From SB11 sp965222995 (GTDB lineage Bacteria; Bacteroidota; Bacteroidia; UBA8524): a stretch of 64,000 bases of DNA. The DNA is taken from NCBI GenBank assembly GCA_965222995.1, contig OZ244977.1:2418001-2482000 (forward strand), read 5' to 3'. The notes under the pieces were generated by a model. That model had not been told where the DNA came from and did no database searches. It saw only the letters and a program-made list of their open reading frames with translations. The position numbers and the translations under genes are program-made. Positions 8,427-16,418 of the stretch are shown one piece after another. Within the stretch, counting starts at the first letter, position 1, and each line of letters starts with the position of its first letter.

Positions 8427-9806
8427 TTGGGACTTTTTAACCTCAAAACACCCACAAAACCTACCCGTGCTATTACCTTTAAAGGTAAGGTATTGGCTCG
8501 CCTGTTGTGGATAGTTTATGGAGTGTTCCACATTTTTAAGCGTAAACAATGGCAATATCCGCCTAAAGGTTTTCATGATGACCCTTTGCATTTTAAGTTA
8601 AAAGACATTCTTTTTTTCGGGTATAAGTACTATTTCAAAACTTTAGAACAAGCTGAGAAAAACTCAGGATTAAAAGATTACTTTAATACCCAAAACTTTG
8701 TTTTTCCTGAAAAACCTTTAGCTGCCAAAACCATTACCTTAAGCGCAGGCGGAGATTTAATGCCTTATGAATGGATTTCACCCGAATCTACCCAACACTT
8801 ATGGGATGAGGTGGGCGATTTCTTTTTTAACAGTGATATTGTTTTTGCCAATCTTGAAACGCCTATTTGTGTCTCTGAAAAAGATTGCGCCACCCCCGAA
8901 GTAATGTTAAATGACATGTACTTTAACGGCTCGGCACAGTTATTTGATATTTTTAGTGGTAATGGCAAGTATAAAGGGTATGATGTATTAAGTACTGCCA
9001 ATAATCACATGTTGGATATGGGTGAGCAAGGGCTTAAAGACACCCTTACTTTTTTAGAAAATAAGAAAGTTAAAGCAGTTGGCTCAGCTAGAGATAAAGA
9101 GGCACAAAATAACTTCCCTATTATTGAGCGTGATGGTATTAAGGTAGCGTTCTTAGCATATACCTATAGCCTAAACAAACTGAAACCTGTTGCAGGTAAA
9201 GAATACCTAACCAACTACCTTCCCTTAAACCAAGAAGGGTGTGATATTACCCTTATTAAGCAACAAGCCAAACTAGCCAAAGAACGCGGTGCTGATATGG
9301 TTATTTGCTCACTGCATTGTGGTTGTGCTTACCAAGCTTTCCCCGCCAACCATACGGTTGATTTATACCATAGATTATTTGATGAAGCCGGTGTAGATGT
9401 TATTTTAGGACACCACCCTCACAACCCGCAACCTATAGAGCAGTATCCGTTTACTGACCCTAATACTGGAGAACAGAAAATAGGTTTTGCAGCATACTCT
9501 TTGGGAGATTTTGTGGCTTATGATTTGAATATTTTTTGCCGTATGCCCCTGCTTTTGAAGCTTGAAATTTGCAAAACCTTTGAGCATACTTTTGTATCGG
9601 GTATACAAATATTACCCGCATATATTGCCGGAAAAAAAGTTGGGAAAAACCTTGATATCTGCTTGTTGAACCTTAATACCTTAGCTGAAAACAATTTTAA
9701 ACACACCTTTATTGATAATGAGCTTGAACAAGAAGCAAAAACACTGAATAACTTTTTGCAAAACCATGTTTTACCGTTTCAGCATAAAAAATGGGTGGTA
9801 AAGTAA
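8427..9806 (+). CDS. CapA-family metallophosphatase-like protein
   Basis: About 459 residues of the CapA/PgsA (poly-gamma-glutamate capsule) family. Metallophosphoesterase-type motifs are visible in order: SAGGDLMPY, FANLETPI, STANNHMLDMGEQGL, SLHCGC, ILGHHPHNPQPIE and YSLGDFVAYD. I see no clear signal peptide. The only plausible start in the conserved region is TTG at 8427; the next in-frame ATG is near 8760, inside the conserved domain. The true role is not set by the sequence: capsule synthesis or turnover is the family inference only. It is divergent from rmuC. Confidence 0.8.
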   Translation: MGLFNLKTPTKPTRAITFKGKVLARLLWIVYGVFHIFKRKQWQYPPKGFHDDPLHFKLKDILFFGYKYYFKTLEQAEKNSGLKDYFNTQNFVFPEKPLAAKTITLSAGGDLMPYEWISPESTQHLWDEVGDFFFNSDIVFANLETPICVSEKDCATPEVMLNDMYFNGSAQLFDIFSGNGKYKGYDVLSTANNHMLDMGEQGLKDTLTFLENKKVKAVGSARDKEAQNNFPIIERDGIKVAFLAYTYSLNKLKPVAGKEYLTNYLPLNQEGCDITLIKQQAKLAKERGADMVICSLHCGCAYQAFPANHTVDLYHRLFDEAGVDVILGHHPHNPQPIEQYPFTDPNTGEQKIGFAAYSLGDFVAYDLNIFCRMPLLLKLEICKTFEHTFVSGIQILPAYIAGKKVGKNLDICLLNLNTLAENNFKHTFIDNELEQEAKTLNNFLQNHVLPFQHKKWVVK

Positions 9807-9840
9807 TTATTGGTTAACTTTAGCTAAAAGTTAAAACACG

Positions 9841-10170
9841 ATGGGACAAAAAGGAGATAAATTAACAAAAGAGGGTACACTCTCAGCAGAGTTGTTTGTT
9901 GAGAAGTTAAATAGCATTGATGGTATTAGCAGCAAAAAAATGTTTGGCGGGCATGGTATTTTTCATAATGATAAAATGTTTGGCATAGTAGATTCTAAAG
10001 GAAAATACTTTTTAAAAACAGATGATAGTAACAAAGCTATGTTTGAAGCCAAAAACGCCGACAAACATAGCAAAATGCCCTATTATTCAATACCTGATGA
10101 GGTAATGAACAACCAAGAAAAGCTTATAGAATGGGCTAAAAAATCTATTAATACAATAGCCGATAAATAA
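9841..10170 (+). CDS. TfoX N-terminal domain protein
   Basis: A 109-residue small protein matching the TfoX/Sxy N-terminal domain: KKMFGGHGIFHNDKMFGIVDSKGKYFLK is the core, with a closing SIPDEVMNNQEKLIEWAKKS. There is no TfoX C-terminal domain. In Gammaproteobacteria the full protein regulates competence, but stand-alone N-domains have no settled role. It is 3 nt ahead of the PEP-mutase-like gene on the same strand. Confidence 0.85.
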   Translation: MGQKGDKLTKEGTLSAELFVEKLNSIDGISSKKMFGGHGIFHNDKMFGIVDSKGKYFLKTDDSNKAMFEAKNADKHSKMPYYSIPDEVMNNQEKLIEWAKKSINTIADK

Positions 10171-10173
10171 ACT

Positions 10174-11041
10174 ATGCTACCTGCATCACAACAAGAAAAG
10201 GCGACTGAGTTTTCAAAACTTCATACCAATGAAGACATACTTGTGCTTTTAAATTCTTGGGACCCGGGTAGTTCAAAACTTATAGAAGCCGGTGGTTTTA
10301 AAGCTATTGGCACTACCAGTATGGGTATTGCTGCTTCGCTGGGATACCCCGATTGCCAAACCATTCCTTTTGATGAAATGGTTGCTGCTATTAAACGTAT
10401 TGTAGAAAAGGTAAGTTTACCCGTAACTGCTGATATTGAAGGCGGGTATGGGAAAAACCTAGCAGAAATAATAGCATGTACTAAAAAGATAATTGAAAGT
10501 GGTGTTGTAGGAATAAACATTGAAGACAGCTATAACTTAAGCCCGAAATTGGTAGATGAAGTAGAGTTTTGTGAAAGGATTACAGCGATAAGAGAATTAT
10601 CAAATACATTAAACATTCATTTGGTTATAAATGCCAGAACTGATGTGTTTTTAACTGCATCAGGTTCTGAACAAAGCAGGCTAAAAGAATCTCATCCGCA
10701 GAGGGAATAAATACCGTGAAGCAGGTGCGGATTGCGTTTTTGTACCTGATGTATGGGAGGAAGACAAAATAACCACATTGGTTAATGAAATAAATGCACC
10801 TGTAAATATTTTAGCAAACCCTACTAACGGAACAGGCTTCCCCCCATCAATTAAAAAACTGGAAGAACTAGGGGTTGCCAGGGTTAGCTTAGGTTCATCA
10901 TTAATGAAATCTACATTGGCAAGCATTAAGAAAATAGGCGAAGAACTTATAGAAAGTGGAACATACAATACCCTTTCTGAAAGTTTAAATCCTATACCTG
11001 AAACACTAAAAGCTTATAAAATGGCTACAGGTTCAAAGTAG
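10174..11041 (+). pseudogene. PEP mutase/isocitrate lyase superfamily protein, frameshifted
   Basis: Two adjacent reading frames (10174-10710 and the continuation through 10778-11041) join into one 288-residue protein if the C at 10693 is removed. TCT(C)ATC CGC AGA then reads SIRRGNKYREAGADCVFVPD. The first part has SWDPGSSKLIEAGGFKAIGT, DIEGGYG and VGINIEDS, which is the metal/oxyanion pocket of the isocitrate lyase/PEP-mutase superfamily. The second has INAPVNILANP and RVSLGSSL. Members cleave or form C-C or C-P bonds; the substrate here is not identifiable. The frameshift may be genuine or a consensus error. Confidence 0.85.
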
Positions 11042-11123
11042 AAATCTGTTAATTTCTAAAAATTCACCCCTATTTTCGACAAACGTTACTAGCCCACAAT
11101 ACTATACACCCCAATACTTTACG

Positions 11124-11156
11124 TTTATAAACATAGCCTGTGTTTTAGTACTTTTG
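11124..11156 (+). promoter_or_regulatory. Candidate Bacteroidota promoter for the acyl-carrier/MBOAT cassette
   Basis: TACTTTTG at 11149-11156 fits the -7 consensus TAnnTTTG. A weak TTTA at 11124-11127 lies 21 nt upstream at the -33 position. The site is in the 147-nt gap before the acyl carrier gene, and its predicted start falls about 25 nt before the ATG at 11189. Confidence 0.45.
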
Positions 11157-11188
11157 TTACTTTAAAATAATATACTCACCTACTATAC

Positions 11189-11434
11189 ATGACAATAGAC
11201 GAAATAAAAGATAAAGTAACTCCTATTTTTCATAGTGTTTTTGCTGATGATAGCATAGTAATAACCCATGAAATGAGCGCTAAAGATGTTGAACGTTGGG
11301 ATTCTTTAAACCATCTAAGCATGATTTCTAGCGTAGAGAAAGAATTTGGTATAAAATTTAAACTAAAAGAGTTAGTAGGTATGAAAAACGTTGGCGATAT
11401 GTTGCACCTTATTGAAGCAAAAACCAACGCATAA
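11189..11434 (+). CDS. Acyl carrier protein
   Basis: An 81-residue ACP fold with the phosphopantetheine attachment serine in WDSLNHL (Ser39). The usual DSLD is DSLN here. It has helices of charged/hydrophobic pattern and ends in IEAKTNA. It is not the housekeeping fatty-acid ACP by context: it is the first gene of a run with two SGNH-like proteins and an MBOAT. It is therefore the likely cytoplasmic carrier of the acyl group for export, comparable to DltC in the Dlt system. No adenylation enzyme is adjacent, so the loading enzyme is unknown. Confidence 0.9.
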   Translation: MTIDEIKDKVTPIFHSVFADDSIVITHEMSAKDVERWDSLNHLSMISSVEKEFGIKFKLKELVGMKNVGDMLHLIEAKTNA

Positions 11435-11440
11435 TTTACC

Positions 11441-13002
11441 ATGAATAAAATTTGGCAATCGGTAGGTATTTTGTTTCTGCTCAATGCAGCCATTTTAGGT
11501 TTTGCATTTGTGTATGAAACTGCTTTTGCACCATCCGAAAACCAAATTAAAAACGATGATAACAGCTTCCGTTTTATTACGCTGTCTGAAATTGTAACAC
11601 CCAACACTACTATTGTAAATGATACAGCCGAACAAATAGCAGAAAAACTACTCAAAAGCGATACACTAAAAATTGTTAAGCTTAAAAAGCGTGGTAAAAT
11701 AGATTCTGCCTTTTTAGATAAACCTGGAGACAGCACTTTTAATAATAAAATTAATAATCCTGAAGCATTGGATGGTTTTTTTGAAGCCCTTATCCAAGAA
11801 AAAGATAATGCTTTAGTACGTGTAGCACACTATGGCGATTCACAACTTGAGGGTGATAGGGTCACTGTTCATATACGCAAAAACCTGCAAGCCAAATTTG
11901 GCGGCGGTGGCTTAGGCTTTGTTCCGTTAGACGATATAGCGAGTAATGGCAGTTACTCCAGAATAAATAAAGGAACCTGGACAAAGTATAATGTTTTTAA
12001 TAAGCGACTAAAAAAGAACAGTTATTACGGGCTTAGCGGATATGTATTTCGCTTTGCTAAAGGCGAGGTAATACCTGACAGTACTGCTACAATGGTTAAA
12101 AAAGACACTACCCTAAAAACTAAGGATAGTGTTATAGTGGTAACTGAAACTGACAGTACTATAAACAAAACCATAGTAGAAAAACCTAAAAAATAGATTA
12201 CACCAAAAATGCATCCGTAACCTACCGTTTTTATAAACGCAAAAAAATTAAGTACAACACGGTATCATTAATGTATGGCAGAACTACAGAAGGTTTTGGT
12301 ATAAAATGTTATACCCTTGATGATAAATTACTTTCTACCGATACTATAAAAACCGAGTTGGGATACGCTAATAAAAAACTAAATATTCCTGCCAATTTAA
12401 AAGGGTTTAAAATAGAGTTCTTAGGCAATCATAGCCCTGATTTATACGGACTGCAAATTGACGATACGTCAGGTATTATAGTAGACAATTATGCTATACG
12501 CGGGCACAGTGGCGACGGGCTTTTTAGAATCAATGACGAATACCTGAGTAAACAGATAGTTAATACTAATACAAGACTTATTATTTTTCAGTATGGAGCT
12601 AATATGCTCCCCTATTTAGATGATGAAAAAGAATGCAAACGGTATGAAAACTCTTTCTATCGTTTGTTTATGAAATTTAAAAAAGCAGCACCCAATGCCA
12701 GTATTTTAGTTATAGGAAACGGCGATATGGGATATAAAAAAAATGGAGAAGAAAAATCTTATCCTTATGTTCGCTGTTTAAGTGATATACAGAAAAGTGC
12801 CGCTAAAAAAGCAGGGTGTGCTTTTTGGAGTTTGTTGGATGCCATGGGAGGAGATAATGCCATACTAAGCTGGAAGCGAAAAGGCTTGTGCATGCTAGAC
12901 GGGCATTTAACCCCAAAAGGACAACGCATAATGGCAAACCTAATTTTTAGGGCTATTATGAGAGAGTATAACAATTACGTAATAAAGCAACAAAACAGTT
13001 AG
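11441..13002 (+). pseudogene. SGNH/GDSL-hydrolase-like exported protein, frameshifted at an A6 run
   Basis: The first frame ends at TAG 12194-12196, and the second frame carries the rest (11441-12196 and about 12199-13002). Adding one A to the A6 run at 12188-12193 gives a single 520-residue protein (KPKKIDYTKNASVTYRFYKR). It has an N-terminal membrane segment (residues 5-25), HYGDSQLEGD with GDS at 132-134, FQYGAN (Asn388 in restored numbering) and LDGHLTPKG (Asp487, His489). These resemble SGNH blocks I, III and V. It starts 6 nt after the ACP gene. The role is probably an extracytoplasmic transferase or esterase partner of the MBOAT (inference). Confidence 0.8.
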
Positions 13003-13024
13003 TTAAGCGTTCTAAAAATAGTAA

Positions 13025-14779
13025 GTGAATAGATTAAAATACATATTGTTTCTAGTACTTTCAGCAAGCCTGATGCAAATAAGCTATGCCCAAAAAACGG
13101 GTATGAAAAGCATTAGGTTAGGTGATACTTTGGCTGAGGAAGAGTATGTTTCAAAGTTTGTTCGCTACCAACGTTACCTGCCATTTATTAAATACGATGA
13201 AAACTACGTTGAGTGGAACACTGTAAAAGCCATTGAAAACTTTTTTGTGAAACTGGCAAATGCTAACAGCAAAAAAGTAAATATTTTACATATTGGCGAC
13301 TCGCACCTGCAAGCTGATTTTTATACAGGCTATGTTAGAGAGCATATACAGGAGGTATTTGGTTATGGGGGTAGAGGGTTTATTTTCCCATACGCATGTG
13401 CAAGCACACACTCTACCTACGACTACAGAACCTGGAAATACGGCAAATGGGAAGGTGCACGAAATGTGAAAAACCCATACTTGATGGATATAGGTATTAC
13501 AGGAGCTGTGGCAAGAACCTATGATAGTAGCGCAGGATTTAAATTCGGGTTTAAAGAAGGCATTTTAAAGCCTGAGTTTACAGTAATGAAAATTTACTGT
13601 AAAAAGAGTGAACAAAGCTTTAACCTAAAGCTGAAACTGAATAACTACGACGATACCATATACCTTAAAACCAATGTACGCCCCAATCAATCTTTTGTAA
13701 GGATTGATTTACCTGTTGTGGCTGATACATTTGAGGTATTTGTAGATAAAACCGACAGCCTACAAAACTTTTTTGAGTGCTATGGCATGATGATAGAAAG
13801 TTGCAAAAATAAAGGTGTTGTATACAACAGTGTAGGTATTAACGGTGCGGGCTACAGCCACCTACTTACCCAAACCTTGTTTGATAAACAAATTGAAGAG
13901 CTAAAGCCTGATTTGGTAGTGATTGATTTAGGGGCTAACGACTTTTACGGTTATCGCTATAATAGGACTATGATGGAAGCTAATTTGAAAGAAATAATAC
14001 ATAAAGTAAAAAAGGCTTCCCCACAAACATCAGTACTAATATCGTGCTCACAAGATATTTACTACCGACGACGCAGAAATATTTATGCTACTTACCCTTT
14101 TTCTAAACTTATTCAAGGTACGGCAAAAGAAGAAGGTGCAGCATGGTATGACTATTATTCAATTTCAGGGGGTAGGTACTCTATGCTAAAATGGAGGCGC
14201 TACCGTTTGGCAAAACGTGATAAAGTGCATTTAACTACAGCAGGGTACCATGTAAAAGGAGATTTATACTTAAATGCGTTATTAAACTCATACGTACATT
14301 ATCTTAAAGAACGTCCTGATAATTTATTGGTTGCTAATGGCGGATTGAAAATAAACGTTAGCGATAGCTTGTTTATAGCAAAAGATGCCTTAACCAACAT
14401 TGAAAACGATAGCACCAAGCGCAAAATAATTTACAAAGTTCGTAAAGGTGAACATTTACGCACCATAGCCCGCCGCCATAATGTAAACCAAGATGATATT
14501 ATGGATTGGAACGGTTTGGAGCGTTACTATTTATACTGGGGGCAAAAGCTTGTTATATATGTAGATAAAGACTGGAAAGCTCCTGTGTATAAAAGAGCTG
14601 CTAAAAAATCTAAACGAAAGTCAGTATCTACAAAAGGGGGAAAAACGTATAAAGTCCGTTCGGGCGATACCTTGTGGGCTATAGCACAAGCAAATGGTGT
14701 AACTGTATCACGCATCAAAAGGCTCAACAATATGCGTAATTCTAAAATATGGCCCGGGCAAAAACTAATTATCAGATAG
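13025..14779 (+). CDS. Exported SGNH-hydrolase-like protein with two LysM domains
   Basis: 584 residues from a GTG start 22 nt after the previous gene; no in-frame ATG lies before the signal peptide (residues 1-22, ending SYAQ). SGNH blocks: HIGDSHLQAD (Gly91-Asp92-Ser93), IDLGANDFYG (Asn305) and DKVHLTTAGY (Asp399, His402), so the catalytic triad looks complete. Two C-terminal LysM domains (about 468-512 and 541-584) should bind peptidoglycan or related glycans. It is homologous in plan to its upstream neighbour. Together they resemble the AlgJ/AlgX-type partners of MBOAT acetyltransferases. Confidence 0.88.
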   Translation: MNRLKYILFLVLSASLMQISYAQKTGMKSIRLGDTLAEEEYVSKFVRYQRYLPFIKYDENYVEWNTVKAIENFFVKLANANSKKVNILHIGDSHLQADFYTGYVREHIQEVFGYGGRGFIFPYACASTHSTYDYRTWKYGKWEGARNVKNPYLMDIGITGAVARTYDSSAGFKFGFKEGILKPEFTVMKIYCKKSEQSFNLKLKLNNYDDTIYLKTNVRPNQSFVRIDLPVVADTFEVFVDKTDSLQNFFECYGMMIESCKNKGVVYNSVGINGAGYSHLLTQTLFDKQIEELKPDLVVIDLGANDFYGYRYNRTMMEANLKEIIHKVKKASPQTSVLISCSQDIYYRRRRNIYATYPFSKLIQGTAKEEGAAWYDYYSISGGRYSMLKWRRYRLAKRDKVHLTTAGYHVKGDLYLNALLNSYVHYLKERPDNLLVANGGLKINVSDSLFIAKDALTNIENDSTKRKIIYKVRKGEHLRTIARRHNVNQDDIMDWNGLERYYLYWGQKLVIYVDKDWKAPVYKRAAKKSKRKSVSTKGGKTYKVRSGDTLWAIAQANGVTVSRIKRLNNMRNSKIWPGQKLIIR

Positions 14780-14790
14780 TAGAACAGTAA

Positions 14791-16274
14791 ATGGACATAG
14801 CTGCTTATTTCCCTCAATTTGCCTATGATGTTTTAGCTCCATTACAATTCAATTCAGTATTCTTTTTTGCTATCTTTTCTATTTTTTATGTATTGTATGC
14901 TACAGTATTTAATAACATAAAACTTAGAAATCTTTTGCTATTAGTATTTAGCTTATTTATTTACTATAAGCTAAGTGGGTTGTATGTAATACTAATGGCT
15001 GTAGTTACGCTCTCCGATTTTTTAATAGGGAAACAAATACTTAAGACAGAAAGCGAGAGAAAAAAGAAAAACTGGCTGTTTCTATCATTACTTATTAGTG
15101 TAGGCTCTTTAATTTACTTTAAGTACACGCCATTTATACTTGAAAATGTAAATGCCGTTTTCGGCTCTAATTTTAAACCTGCATCGGGCTTTTAATGCCC
15201 ATAGGTATATCATTCTATATATTTAAAACCATCAGCTATGTTGTAGACTGCTATAATGAGATGATTGAGGAACCTGAAGAAAACTACCTTAATTATTTAC
15301 TTTACTTATCGCTATTTACAACAATACTGGCAGGCCCCATTGCAAAAGCCCGAGATGTATTGCCACAACTTCATCAAAAGCTTGCTGTAACCAAAGAATA
15401 TATTGGTAAAGGCTTTTATTTAATCCTACTGGGTGCTGTAAAGAAATATTTGGTTGCCGATTTCCTTTGGACGAATTTTATAGAACGCGTATTCAATCAG
15501 CCCACATTGTTTTCAGGATTCGATAACCTTATGGCAATGCTGATGGGCACTATACAGTTCTACTACGATTTTGCAGGCTATACTGATATGATGCTGGGAA
15601 TTTCACTGCTTTTAGGTTTAGAAATTCAAGGAAACTTCAACCGCCCGTTCTTAGCCCAAAACATCAGCGATTTTTGGCGACGTTGGCATATAACCCTTTC
15701 TACTTGGTTAAACGAGTATATATTTATGCCCACCTCTTTTGCTTGGCGAAATCTGAAGAAAACAGGGGTGGTACTTGCCAGCTTATTCACCTTTGTAATT
15801 TCAGGTATATGGCACGGTCCTAAGTTTACCTACATACTTTGGGGTACTTTGCATGGAGTAGCCATTGCCTGGGATGTTGCCAGCCAAAACTGGCGTTTCG
15901 CAGTAAAAAAGAAAATTAACGCCACCTTTTATAAGATAGTAAGTATCATACTCACTTTTGCATTTATAAGCCTTACCATGGTTATATTTAATGTGAAAAC
16001 TTTGCCTATGGCTTGGGATATGTATGATATGATTTTTGTGCAAATGGATTGGAGTATTGCTGTGGAGTGGTTCCCTATTTACTGGAAAGAGTTTGTAATT
16101 TTTGCTATAGCTGCATTAGTACATTTTTTACCGTTGAGATTAAAAGAGTTTTCAATTGAGCAGTTTACTAACTTCCATTGGAGTTTAAAAGCAGTAACGG
16201 GTTTAGCTGTTATAGTTTTTATTTATCAGTTTTTCTCAGCAGAAACACAGCCTTTTATTTATTTGCAGTTTTAA
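14791..16274 (+). pseudogene. MBOAT-family membrane O-acyltransferase, split at TAATG
   Basis: Two pieces, 14791-15195 and 15195-16274, meet at ttttaatg: the first ends TAA and the second starts ATG sharing one base. Restoring one T in the T4 run gives a single 494-residue protein (PASGFLMPIGISFYIFKTISY), the usual MBOAT length, and the break cuts the conserved PIGISFY segment. MBOAT signatures: DFWRRWHITLSTWLNEYIF and GIWHG with the invariant His at 15813-15815. It moves acyl groups across the membrane to an extracytoplasmic acceptor, like DltB or AlgI. The carrier gene ACP is in the same run. Either a frameshift or a true two-chain protein is possible. Confidence 0.87.
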
Positions 16275-16279
16275 TTCCT

Positions 16280-16388
16280 CGTCATTGCGAGCTTACCTTC
16301 TTAGGTTAAGCAAAGCAATCTAATACGTGGCTGCTTAATGCCTTCTATAAAATAGATTGAGATTGCTTCGGAAGACCTCGCAATGACG
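16280..16388. repeat. Dispersed inverted repeat, 109-bp copy
   Basis: The terminal inverted repeats are perfect: cgtcattgcgag at 16280-16291 and ctcgcaatgacg at 16377-16388. The interior includes caaagcaatc and gattgcttcgg, which pair with each other. It sits between the convergent MBOAT and porin genes, where the hairpin could also stop transcription. Related to 29580-29653 and 30567-30641. Confidence 0.85.
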
Positions 16389-16418
16389 TCAAATAAGCAA
16401 GACTAACTTCTTTTTACC

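Noticed and set aside
12188..12193. Programmed -1 ribosomal frameshift
   Set aside because: The slippery site is incomplete (P-site re-pairing poor) and no downstream hairpin was obvious; a simple indel explains the data better.
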